From CAZVWH01 sp964631175 (GTDB lineage: Bacteria; Planctomycetota; Phycisphaerae; Sedimentisphaerales; Anaerobacaceae): a stretch of 23,902 bases of DNA. The notes under the pieces are model-generated. The model ran no database searches. It was not told where the DNA came from and saw nothing but the letters and a program-made list of their open reading frames with translations. The position numbers and the translations under genes are program-made. The stretch lies in contig CAZVWH010000038.1 of NCBI GenBank assembly GCA_964631175.1, positions 1 through 23,902 on the forward strand, given 5' to 3'. Positions 16,299 through 23,830 of the stretch are shown here, in pieces (within the stretch, counting starts at the first letter, position 1; the number at the start of each line of letters is the position of its first letter).

Positions 16299-18335
16299 AT
16301 GGAAACTGCTGGAAATAAAAATTCAAAGGCGTTTTGGACAATAGTACTGATAATATCTATTCTGTTGAACTCGAATTCTTTTTCACAGGAAAACCCAGAT
16401 TATTCGATAACAAGCCCGGACAAAAAGCTCTCTGTTCATTTTCATATCTCTGGTGACAAAAATGCCCTGTGTAGCATCAGGTATGGTGATACTATCATCA
16501 TGCAAAGCTCTCGGCTGGGAATGATCAGAGAGGACGAAGATTTTTCAAAAAGCCTATCTTTGGAATCTGTTTCAGATATTGAGATTGTTAAAATCAATTA
16601 TGAAATGCTTCAAGGCAAAAGACGTAATTGTTCTTATACAGGTAACAAGCGAATCTTTCATTTAACAAACGCTTCCGGCAAAAAGATGGACATCATCTTA
16701 CAGGTCTCAAATGATGGTGTTGCTTTTAGATACTATTTCCCAGGAAAATCGGATGATGTAAAGAAGATCGATGAGGAGATTACCTCGTTTAATTTTTTGC
16801 CCGGCACAAAGGCCTGGATTCAACCTATGACCGACGCAAAATCCGGATGGAATCAGGACCAGCCTTCGTATGAGCAGCATTACAAACAAGGAATCGAGCT
16901 GGACAAACTGCCTGCCAACAAAGCAGGCTGGGTTTTCCCGGCGCTGTTTAATTATGACAAATACTGGATGCTGATTACAGAGACCGCCGGTGACAGAAAC
17001 TATTGCGGCTGCCGACTCGTCTCGGCGAAGGCCGAAGCCGGAGCGAGATTAAAACACGAGCAAGACAGTGGCACAAGCCATCTTGACGATAACGAGTTTT
17101 TCATTGGTTTCCCTCAAGAGCTGGAAATCTATCCCGGCGGGCCATGCTATCCAGAATCCACTCTACCCTGGCATACGCCGTGGAGGATAATAGCTATAGG
17201 AGATAGTTTGAAAACCATTGTGGAATCAACGTTGGGAACCGACCTGGCAAAGCCATCCAAACTAAAGGATACATCGTTTATTAAGCCGGGTAGGGCTTCC
17301 TGGAGCTGGATTATATTGAAGGACGGTTCGATGGTGTACGATGTTCAGAAACGTTTTATTGAGCTTGCCACCGATATGAATTGGCAGTATTGCCTCGTTG
17401 ATGCGGGCTGGGATACCAAAATAGGCTACGACAAGATTAAGGAGCTTTCTGAATACGCCCAAAGCAAAGGCGTCGGGCTTCTTTTGTGGTATAACTCGGC
17501 AGGCACGTGGAATACAGTTCCCTATCATCCAAGAAGTAAGCTGCTGACGCACGAAGACCGCCTCAAAGAATTCGGCAGACTAAAAGAAATGGGAATAAAA
17601 GGCGTAAAAGTAGATTTCTTTGGCGGCGACGGCCAATCCATGATGGCCTATTACCAGGATATTTTTGAAGATGCCGCACAGTTCGGCCTGATGGTTAATT
17701 GCCACGGCTGTACAATACCAAGAGGTTGGCATCGAACTTATCCGAACTTAGTGACGATGGAAGCGATAAGAGGCTTTGAGTTTGTGACTTTCGAACAGGC
17801 CAACGCCGACCTTGAACCCACTCATTCCTGCGTGGTGCCGTTTGTTCGAAATGTCTTCGATCCGATGGATTTTACACCTGTTTGTTTTGGTGAGGTACCC
17901 AATATAAAGCGGATTACAACAAACGGTTTTGAGTTAGCGGTGTCGGTGATTTTCCTTTCAGGCGTACAACACTTTGCTCAGACGCCTGAAAGCGTGGCAG
18001 CGGTACCAGATTATGTTAGGGATTTTATGAGAGAGGTTCCTACTCGCTGGGATGATACGCGTTTTATAGACGGATTTCCCGGAAAATTTGTTGTCATCGC
18101 CCGCAAATCGAAAGATACCTGGTATGTTGCCGGCATAAATGGTGAGAATATCGAAAAGAGTATCAACATTGAGCTTTCTTTCCTTAAAGATACAAAAACT
18201 GGAATACTTATCACCGATGGTGCAGATAATCGCTCATTCGACATGCAGAAGATAACCCTTACGCCGGGGACACCATTGGCAATTACAATGAAAGGAAACG
18301 GAGGTTTTGTTATAGAATTAGGAATATCGGTCTAA
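16299..18335 (+). CDS. GH97 alpha-glycosidase, probably retaining (alpha-galactosidase type), secreted
   Basis: 678 residues with a signal peptide (~1-30, ending NSFSQ), an N-terminal beta-sandwich (ITSPDKKLSVHF ... VAFRYYF), the GH97 barrel (WSWIILKDG, YCLVDAGWD, GLLLWYNSAGTW) and a C-terminal beta domain. Family knowledge: inverting GH97 enzymes such as SusB use glutamates, whereas retaining members carry an Asp nucleophile in a KVDF segment. Here D439 in GIKGVKVDFFGGD and E488 in NLVTMEAIRGFE fit the retaining alpha-galactosidase type. The substrate is therefore probably alpha-galactosyl, with alpha-glucosyl less likely. The ribosome site aagaaagg is 8-15 bases before the ATG. It completes the side-chain-removing set with GH115 and GH31, though it is not in an operon with them. 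Confidence 0.9.
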   Translation: METAGNKNSKAFWTIVLIISILLNSNSFSQENPDYSITSPDKKLSVHFHISGDKNALCSIRYGDTIIMQSSRLGMIREDEDFSKSLSLESVSDIEIVKINYEMLQGKRRNCSYTGNKRIFHLTNASGKKMDIILQVSNDGVAFRYYFPGKSDDVKKIDEEITSFNFLPGTKAWIQPMTDAKSGWNQDQPSYEQHYKQGIELDKLPANKAGWVFPALFNYDKYWMLITETAGDRNYCGCRLVSAKAEAGARLKHEQDSGTSHLDDNEFFIGFPQELEIYPGGPCYPESTLPWHTPWRIIAIGDSLKTIVESTLGTDLAKPSKLKDTSFIKPGRASWSWIILKDGSMVYDVQKRFIELATDMNWQYCLVDAGWDTKIGYDKIKELSEYAQSKGVGLLLWYNSAGTWNTVPYHPRSKLLTHEDRLKEFGRLKEMGIKGVKVDFFGGDGQSMMAYYQDIFEDAAQFGLMVNCHGCTIPRGWHRTYPNLVTMEAIRGFEFVTFEQANADLEPTHSCVVPFVRNVFDPMDFTPVCFGEVPNIKRITTNGFELAVSVIFLSGVQHFAQTPESVAAVPDYVRDFMREVPTRWDDTRFIDGFPGKFVVIARKSKDTWYVAGINGENIEKSINIELSFLKDTKTGILITDGADNRSFDMQKITLTPGTPLAITMKGNGGFVIELGISV

Positions 18336-18336
18336 G

Positions 18337-18357
18337 AGCCCGAGGGGCTAGGTTTTT
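18337..18357 (+). terminator. Probable terminator after GH97
   Basis: Stem agccc-gag-gggct (5 pairs), then agg and five T. It is short but GC-rich, directly after the GH97 stop. Confidence 0.5.
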
Positions 18358-18371
18358 CTACGTTTAGCCAA

Positions 18372-18386
18372 TCCGCCTTGGGCGGA
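18372..18386. repeat. Palindrome TCCGCC-TTG-GGCGGA upstream of serpin
   Basis: Third identical 15-base copy, between the GH97 terminator and the serpin ribosome site. A TTG inside it opens a longer serpin frame, but this is not the likely start. Confidence 0.8.
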
Positions 18387-18413
18387 ACGGATAACAATGA
18401 AAGGGCTGTAGAT

Positions 18414-19748
18414 ATGAAAGCCATTAAATTTGTCTTGAGAAAAAGTGAAAAGTTTGGATTTATTTTGGTAGTTGCGATGGCAGCAACCGGCTGCCTCGGT
18501 GGGCAGAAAACAATCCAGGCTGATAAAAATGTTACAGAGCTTGCACTAAACGAGGTTGAGTCGGCCATCGTGGAGGGAAACAATAAATTTGCCATAGACC
18601 TTTACGACAAGCTTAAAACGGGAGAAGGGAATCTTTTCTTTTCGCCATACAGTATCTCCACGGCTTTGGCTATGACCTACGCCGGGGCGCAGGGCCAAAC
18701 AGAGTCGCAGATGACAAGAGTGTTACATTTTCCGACGCTATCCAGCGAAACAACAACCAGCACATCGGTCAAGAGCCTGAGGGGCAGTGGGAGAAAAACG
18801 CAATTTCATTCTGCGTTTGGCGCAATTGTGAAGGATTTGAACACAAGAGGCCGAAAAGGCGGCTATGAGCTTACCGTTGCAAACGCTTTGTGGGGCCAGA
18901 AGGACTACGGATTTCTTAAGGAATTTTTAGAGCTTATCAAAACCAACTATGATGGGCAGCTTAACGAAGTCGACTTTGTTGAGGCTACAGAAACCGCTCG
19001 CAAGACAATCAACGCCTGGGTAGAAAAAAAGACAAATAACAAGATAAAAGAGCTGATTAAGCCAGGCGTGCTTGACGCGATGACTCGGCTGGTTCTGACT
19101 AATGCTATCTACTTTAAGGGTAATTGGGCGGCGCAATTCAAAAAGGACCAAACAAGGAATGCACCCTTTACTTTGTTGAACCGTGACAAAGTAGAAGTGC
19201 CGATGATGAACCAGACGGAGCAGTTTCCGTACATGGAAACCGAAAATTTCCAAGTTCTTGAGCTACCATACGTGGATAATGAGCTATCTATGATTATCTT
19301 TCTTCCGAAAAAAACTGGTGGCCTTAAAGAGTTTGAGCAAGGACTTACTCTGAACAACCTGTCACAGTGGTTGAGCAAACTGAAAAAACGCGAAGTTATA
19401 GTTTCTATTCCGAAGTTCAAGATGACCAGCCAGTTCAGTCTGGCCTCGCTGCTGAAATCGATGGGAATGACGGACGCTTTCGATTCGAAGGCCGCGGATT
19501 TTTCAGGAATGACCGGTAGAAAAGACCTTTGCATTTCGGCGGTTATTCACAAAGCCTATGTTGACGTGAACGAGGAAGGTACCGAAGCAGCCGCAGCAAC
19601 CGCAGTAACGATGAAGCTAACATCGGTCGGACCAAGCCGGACACCGGTTTTTCGGGCCGACCATCCGTTTCTATTTTTGATTCGTGATAACCATTCCGAA
19701 AGCATCTTATTCATAGGCCGAGCGATGAATCCTAAAGCACAGCTATAA
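18414..19748 (+). CDS. Lipoprotein serpin (protease inhibitor)
   Basis: 444 residues from ATG 18414, with gaaaggg about 10 bases upstream. The N-terminus is a lipoprotein signal (VVAMAATGC, lipidated C27), so the inhibitor is membrane-anchored outside the cytoplasm. The serpin fold is clear: FFSPYSISTALAMTYAGAQGQTE, VANALWGQ, TRLVLTNAIYFKGNWAAQF, LSMIIFLPKK, IPKFKMTSQF and the C-terminal ADHPFLFLIRD ... ILFIGRAMNP. The reactive-centre loop starts at about 387 (NEEGTEAAAATAV) with the small-residue hinge required for loop insertion, so it should be inhibitory. Counting from the hinge, P1 would be Thr (KLT-SV). The loop is a few residues longer than in alpha-1-antitrypsin, so a site at the Arg of GPSR is also possible. 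The target protease is unknown. Confidence 0.94.
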   Translation: MKAIKFVLRKSEKFGFILVVAMAATGCLGGQKTIQADKNVTELALNEVESAIVEGNNKFAIDLYDKLKTGEGNLFFSPYSISTALAMTYAGAQGQTESQMTRVLHFPTLSSETTTSTSVKSLRGSGRKTQFHSAFGAIVKDLNTRGRKGGYELTVANALWGQKDYGFLKEFLELIKTNYDGQLNEVDFVEATETARKTINAWVEKKTNNKIKELIKPGVLDAMTRLVLTNAIYFKGNWAAQFKKDQTRNAPFTLLNRDKVEVPMMNQTEQFPYMETENFQVLELPYVDNELSMIIFLPKKTGGLKEFEQGLTLNNLSQWLSKLKKREVIVSIPKFKMTSQFSLASLLKSMGMTDAFDSKAADFSGMTGRKDLCISAVIHKAYVDVNEEGTEAAAATAVTMKLTSVGPSRTPVFRADHPFLFLIRDNHSESILFIGRAMNPKAQL

Positions 19749-19892
19749 AGTGAATCCTGGTACGATCGGAATTCCAAACGAAGAACACGAAGAGAGCGAA
19801 AAATGCTAGCCACTATCGTTATTAGCAGTACATTACAATTAGACTACTCGTTAATTGTCGTTTTGTGTGGTTAACACTGTTTTTAAAGAAAG

Positions 19893-21488
19893 TTAATCAT
19901 TTTGTAATGCTATTTCTCCGAAAATTTTCTCTAACTCCTTAATATACTTTTGTGTTGTTTGCTTCCGGCCAATGTCGGACTTTTTGATGAAAGATAAAAT
20001 GTTCAATATTTTTTCTTCTTTCTTTTCGTCAATCAGATTAAAGTCGATCACTTTTGAATCATTGAGATCGTTAGGTTCAAATTTCTGCAGACCGCCTCCA
20101 TATTCCCGTCGGTTATCTTGGAATACTTCGCGGGCTATATTAGTAATCAGATATGCAAAGATTAGATTGGCTTTGCCATGATAAAACATGTTCAGGTAAA
20201 AACAGTGGAAAGTGGTTAAGTTTCTTACTCCGGCTTCGTTACGGACGAACTTTAAGCCTTTTCGATTGAAAACACCTACCCAGATCGGAGCTGGCGGTCG
20301 GTTTTCCTGGGCATACCATGGATTTCGGTGACTTGTAAGGTACTTTTTGTGAATGCCTTTTTCTTCTCCTAGTTGCAGATATTTTTTTACGTTTTCATTT
20401 CGGGTTCCCACTGCGTCTAGCAGATATGCACGTTTATTTTTCTCAACAAGTTTTTCAAAGTCTTTTTCATTGAAAAACAATCCATTCGCATGGGTTGACT
20501 TTGTGATACATGGAAGCAAATTCTTGTCCGGTATCTTATATAAATCTATTTTCTCTTTATTAAAGGTGAAATAATCATTGGATCCCGTAGCAATACCCCT
20601 AGAAATATTACCTATTTGCGTTAGTGGGATAAGATTGCGATATTTATGACTATTTGTTTCCTGATAATAAGCTCGCCATTTTCTGGTGGCTTCCATTTTC
20701 AAAAACGGCACTTTTGTTCCAATTTTGAGCTCGTGGTCTTTTGTGATTTTAGCTGATAAATCCTCTAGTTCATTAATGCTGTGAATGGTTATAAACTCGA
20801 TAGAACAATGTCGGTGTTTTTTGTCGAACAGCAAAATACATGAGGTGGTTATCACATCTTCAAATGGGTTGCTGTTAAAATCAAATAATATTACATACCT
20901 TAAGGATTTTTCATTGATTAAGTATTGCTTGACGTATTCACCGTAGTTGGAGTTGAGAAATTCTGAAGGTATGATATAAGTCATACGTCCGTCTTCTTTT
21001 AATTCACTCAAAGATTTTAGCAGGAAAAGTGTGTAAAGATTTGTTAGTCCACTTAAATGAATTTTTAAATTATTTTTCACAACCTCTATGATGATGTCTT
21101 TATTATCATAGTTCTGAAACCTCATATAAGGAGGATTGCATATCACACCGTCGTATTTCACCCCCCAGCCGCTAGTCATGTAATCTTTACAATAAAGAGT
21201 TACATTATCCCTGCCCGTCAGCTTTTTTATGGAATCGTTACAAATCATAAGAATATGCTTGTCAATATCAAATGCATCTATCCTTGCATTTTCAGATATT
21301 TCTAAAATACTTTTTATAAAAACACCCATTCCTGTTGCTGGGTCGAGGACTTTTTTAGATTCCCCCGGTCGCAAAATCCATTGCGCCATAAAACGGGCGA
21401 TTGGAGTAGGGGTAAAAAACTGCCCCAGTTCTTTTTTACGGGCCATTTGCTCTTTTTTGTATTCTTTTTGGAGGACTATAGTTTTCAT
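19893..21488 (-). CDS. Type II DNA adenine-N6 methyltransferase (gamma class), partner of AccI-like endonuclease
   Basis: 531 residues. Motif order is X (GQFFTPTPIARFM, 22-34), I (VLDPATGMGVF, SAM-binding, 47-57), IV (NPPY, 118-121, catalytic), then a long C-terminal target-recognition region. This is the gamma arrangement typical of m6A enzymes such as M.TaqI and M.AccI. It protects host DNA from the neighbouring nuclease. Its start overlaps the endonuclease stop by four bases (ATGA), so the two are translationally coupled, the endonuclease being first. If the pair has AccI specificity (GTMKAC), it would methylate the adenine of that site; this is inferred from the partner only. The coding region is AT-rich (30-35% GC in two lines counted, against 43-52% in two gyrA lines), a sign of transfer. 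Confidence 0.9.
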   Translation of the reverse strand: MKTIVLQKEYKKEQMARKKELGQFFTPTPIARFMAQWILRPGESKKVLDPATGMGVFIKSILEISENARIDAFDIDKHILMICNDSIKKLTGRDNVTLYCKDYMTSGWGVKYDGVICNPPYMRFQNYDNKDIIIEVVKNNLKIHLSGLTNLYTLFLLKSLSELKEDGRMTYIIPSEFLNSNYGEYVKQYLINEKSLRYVILFDFNSNPFEDVITTSCILLFDKKHRHCSIEFITIHSINELEDLSAKITKDHELKIGTKVPFLKMEATRKWRAYYQETNSHKYRNLIPLTQIGNISRGIATGSNDYFTFNKEKIDLYKIPDKNLLPCITKSTHANGLFFNEKDFEKLVEKNKRAYLLDAVGTRNENVKKYLQLGEEKGIHKKYLTSHRNPWYAQENRPPAPIWVGVFNRKGLKFVRNEAGVRNLTTFHCFYLNMFYHGKANLIFAYLITNIAREVFQDNRREYGGGLQKFEPNDLNDSKVIDFNLIDEKKEEKILNILSFIKKSDIGRKQTTQKYIKELEKIFGEIALQND

Positions 21489-22567
21489 TGAATGCCCAGT
21501 ATGCCTTTGAAATTATCCATATCAAGTAATGCTTCCCCGCCACTGAAGGTGACATGGAACAGCAAACGTCCTCTGGCAAGTTCTCTCATTCTACTTCTGT
21601 GTTCTGGCATTACAACTTTATGAGCTAATTCAACACCTTCTTTGATACTGATCTTCGTTGTAGTTTTGTTTTGGTTTTTTGTGTCGGCTTCCACGAAAAA
21701 TATATTGCCTTCATTTTTACTGTTTCCTAGTATTTCCAGGATAGATTGAAAAGAAATGCCATACACTTTATCAAAGAACACCTGAAAATAAAAATGTGGG
21801 ACATTGTATGTTTGTATCCATTTATAAACTACTTTGATGTCTTCTACTTTAGGTGTAAAACTTAGAAAATCTCGCTTTTGATATTCACTAAGGCAGCTTT
21901 TTAGTTTTTTTAACAATTCGCTTGTTTCAGTAAGTCTCTGGTTTGCCCGCCAGCCAGGTACTTTGAAGCTGATAAAATCTATGCAGTCTTTGTTGATACT
22001 GCTCACAAGCTCTTTCCACTTACCTTTACTGTCAAGAACATCCGAATATACCGACAACAGTTTTTCCTTGTATGCTAAAATTTCATGTGTAAGTTGATCG
22101 TTTTTGCATTTCATAGCATCATCATATTTATCCAGTAAAAACGAGCTTGAACGAACTTCTATTCCGGCAATAGCATGTGGAATGATATTAGACAGTTTGT
22201 CCTGAGAAAATCTGCTTATTTCATAATGCCAATTTGGATCGTAATCTGCTTGCCGAAAAAGGAGTAGATCAGGTCTTTTGCCTATGTTGTCAAGTTCGTC
22301 TTGATATGCTTCGTAAAATTTTTCAAATCCTTCTTCTCCTGCAACTATGTCATCAGATTTGCCGTATTGAACTGCAACAAATCCATCGATGTAGTTGTTA
22401 ACTGCTGTTTTAACCAGATCTTCAGCCCAGTCTCCTTGTTCACGATTCGTCAAAAACTCCGAAAATGCCTGCGTCGGCGGCCGACTTCTTTTCAGCGCAA
22501 CTTTAAAATTTACAATCGTTTCAGGAATACGGTGAATTAGATTAGTTATAACCTGCTTGTATTCCAT
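21485..22567 (-). CDS. AccI-like type II restriction endonuclease
   Basis: 360 residues. The N-terminal half has QAFSEFLTNREQGDWAEDLV and the stretch GKSDDIVAGEEGFEKFYEAYQDELDNIGKRPDLLLF, followed by GIEVRSSSFLLDKY. From memory these match the AccI endonuclease family. The PD...ExK-type site would be D100 of RPD and E137 of IEVR, with Arg139 where Lys is more usual. AccI cuts GT/MKAC, but specificity here is not proven. The gene lies directly upstream of, and overlaps, the methyltransferase gene and has its own promoter (22612-22641). The ribosome site is weak (agagg 13 bases from ATG), which may keep nuclease levels low. No controller (C) protein is present between the two genes. Confidence 0.78.
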   Translation of the reverse strand: MEYKQVITNLIHRIPETIVNFKVALKRSRPPTQAFSEFLTNREQGDWAEDLVKTAVNNYIDGFVAVQYGKSDDIVAGEEGFEKFYEAYQDELDNIGKRPDLLLFRQADYDPNWHYEISRFSQDKLSNIIPHAIAGIEVRSSSFLLDKYDDAMKCKNDQLTHEILAYKEKLLSVYSDVLDSKGKWKELVSSINKDCIDFISFKVPGWRANQRLTETSELLKKLKSCLSEYQKRDFLSFTPKVEDIKVVYKWIQTYNVPHFYFQVFFDKVYGISFQSILEILGNSKNEGNIFFVEADTKNQNKTTTKISIKEGVELAHKVVMPEHRSRMRELARGRLLFHVTFSGGEALLDMDNFKGILGIQ

Positions 22568-22611
22568 AAATTACTGGCAACCTCTGAGATAACTTTAATA
22601 TGAGAAAAGTA

Positions 22612-22641
22612 ATTCTAATAACCAGATACCTTCAGCGTCAA
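22612..22641 (-). promoter_or_regulatory. Promoter of the restriction-modification pair
   Basis: On the minus strand TTGACG (22636-22641), an 18-base spacer and TAGAAT (22612-22617) make a good sigma-70 promoter, placing a start about 40 bp before the endonuclease ATG. Confidence 0.55.
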
Positions 22642-22667
22642 AGAAAAAATGAATTCAATTGGCGATG

Positions 22668-22748
22668 TCAAACCAATGATAAAGCTTTTTCCACCTGGCG
22701 AAGGTCTTCAGTCTTCAAACTCTCCCATGTCTTGCTTTCTGAAGTCAT
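22668..22748 (-). pseudogene. Truncated partner of padR (HAAS/DUF1700-like start)
   Basis: The padR stop overlaps an ATG (ATGA), which opens a frame of 26 codons: MTSESKTWESLKTEDLRQVEK, then ALSLV and a stop. PadR regulators are often followed, with such an overlap, by a membrane protein having an N-terminal HAAS or DUF1700-type helical domain, and LRQVEKAL would fit its beginning. The rest is gone. The R-M promoter begins 27 bp further on. I take it as the cut end of the original padR partner; the overlap is seen, the family is inference. Confidence 0.45.
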
Positions 22749-23083
22749 TTGTAAGTTCCTTTCCTGATATTTTGTATACTATCCATAATCTGATCCCAAT
22801 GCGCATTCATATCAGCGAGTTTCTTTTGGCCTAACTTAGTCAGCTTAAAGTATTTTCTTGGTGGGCCGTCCTGCGAAGCTTCTGAATGGCTTGCCACCAG
22901 GCCGTCCGTTTGCAGGCGAGCGAGGATAGCATAGATATTGCCTTCACGCATTTTCAATCCCTTGATTTCTCTGAGGGTCTGGACCATATCGTAGCCGTGA
23001 TATCGGCTATGACGTAGAAGGTTTAGAATGACGATATCCAGCAGACCTTTGCGAAGCTGAGTTTGCCAATTATTCAGATTCAA
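22745..23083 (-). CDS. PadR-family transcriptional regulator
   Basis: 112 residues, a normal length for short (subfamily-2-like) PadR proteins. It has the winged helix LLDIVILNLLRHSRYHGYDMVQTLREI and MREGNIYAILARLQTDGLV, with the wing SEASQDGPPRKYFKLTKLGQKKLADM, and a C-terminal dimerisation helix. The only start that keeps the first helix is TTG at 23083, preceded by gagagat. PadR proteins are repressors released by small molecules and usually control an adjacent transporter or membrane protein. Here that partner is truncated. An operator-like dyad lies 50-70 bp upstream, suggesting autoregulation. It could read through into the R-M genes, since no terminator is seen between them. Confidence 0.93.
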   Translation of the reverse strand: MNLNNWQTQLRKGLLDIVILNLLRHSRYHGYDMVQTLREIKGLKMREGNIYAILARLQTDGLVASHSEASQDGPPRKYFKLTKLGQKKLADMNAHWDQIMDSIQNIRKGTYK

Positions 23084-23131
23084 GATTTATCTCTCTTTCA
23101 TATTCAAAAAATATTTAAGGAAAACTTTGTT

Positions 23132-23155
23132 TACAGTATACTGTATAGCAGTATA
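23132..23155. promoter_or_regulatory. Nested operator dyads upstream of padR
   Basis: Two overlapping perfect dyads: TACAGTATACTGTA (23132-23145) and TATACTG-TATAG-CAGTATA (23137-23155). ATACT...AGTAT-like spacing is typical of PadR operators. The site is ~50 bp before the padR start, so autorepression is likely. Confidence 0.65.
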
Positions 23156-23229
23156 GTAACAGCCAAGTCCAAATCTATGATTTTTTAAAGATTTTTTGTA
23201 ACCGTTCGCGGGGGGAAAACCGGTGTTTA

Positions 23230-23530
23230 GGGTTTTTTGCGAGGCAGTCTCCTTTTTGCTTTTTCCTGCCCCCTGTGCTTTCTTGCGAAAGCAAGAAGGG
23301 GGGAGGCAGGCGAAAGCAAGAACAGCAGTGGATGCCCGTCCTCCGCAGTAGCAGAGCTATGCTACTCTGCGTAGTGCCTACTCCGCCAATACTACTCTGC
23401 GAAGCAGCGCTTCCACCCTCCGTCCGCCTCGGCGGACTACGGAGGACGGATCGCTGCGAAGTACGAGAGCAGCTGCGAAGGCCATAAGCTCGCTACGTAG
23501 CTTGAGTTTACTCGGTATAGGCCCCAATTA
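23230..23530. repeat. Repeat-rich, gene-free stretch
   Basis: Dense palindromes: cctgcc...ggcagg (23265-23310) enclosing tcttgcgaaagcaaga (23281-23296); gtagca-gagcta-tgctac (23348-23365); tactctgcg twice (from ~23363 and ~23392); TCCGCC-TC-GGCGGA at 23423-23436 inside a longer imperfect inverted repeat cctccg...cggagg (23417-23445); and gctacgtagc at 23492-23501. The long frames here read through repeats and are not taken as genes. 23156-23229 holds nothing I recognise. Confidence 0.7.
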
Positions 23531-23597
23531 CTTTGTGTGCCTTAGATTCGCTCAAGGCCAAGTATGCGCTATGCTCAGTTTAGTTACTGTGAAGTCA

Positions 23598-23804
23598 CTA
23601 TGCCGCAACAGTTTGCTCTTTAATCACGGAAGAAGCGGCCTTGATGATTCCTGCTATATCGGAAAGATTCGAAGGTATGATAATTGTGTTGTTAGTCTTG
23701 GCCGATTTTCCGAATTCGTTAAGATACTGCTCAGCAATTAAAAGCACCAACCCTATTATGAACCATATCAATTCGGGCTTTAGGTACTCTTTAAGCGTTT
23801 CCAT
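23598..23804 (-). CDS. Small membrane protein: NfeD-like start fused to SPFH-like tail
   Basis: 68 residues from the ATG at 23804, which has aagggag ideally placed before it (the ATG at 23819 is five codons upstream and overlaps this ribosome site). Residues 1-25 (METLKEYLKPELIWFIIGLVLLIAE) look like the first transmembrane part of a short NfeD-like protein. Residues ~26-68 (QYLNEFGKSAKTNNTIIIPS then NLSDIAG) resemble the extreme C-terminus of SPFH/band-7 (slipin-like) proteins. NfeD and SPFH genes are commonly neighbours, so an in-frame deletion between them would give exactly this. It may be a remnant or a working micro-protein. I am fairly sure the frame is real because of its ribosome site and membrane segment; the fusion reading is inference. 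Confidence 0.5.
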   Translation of the reverse strand: METLKEYLKPELIWFIIGLVLLIAEQYLNEFGKSAKTNNTIIIPSNLSDIAGIIKAASSVIKEQTVAA

Positions 23805-23830
23805 CTCGTCTCCCTTCATTTTATAGCAAC

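Noticed and set aside
18378..18413. Upstream TTG start giving a longer serpin
   Set aside because: The TTG lies inside the dispersed palindrome and would put 12 residues before a clear lipoprotein signal; ATG 18414 has a ribosome site.
19750..19892. Hairpin gtggttaacac followed by tgttttt as bidirectional terminator between serpin and methyltransferase
   Set aside because: The stem is only three to five weak pairs; it is not distinguishable from chance in AT-rich DNA.
23275..23487. 70-codon ORF in the palindrome island
   Set aside because: It is entirely composed of inverted and direct repeats, with no ribosome site or protein-like composition.
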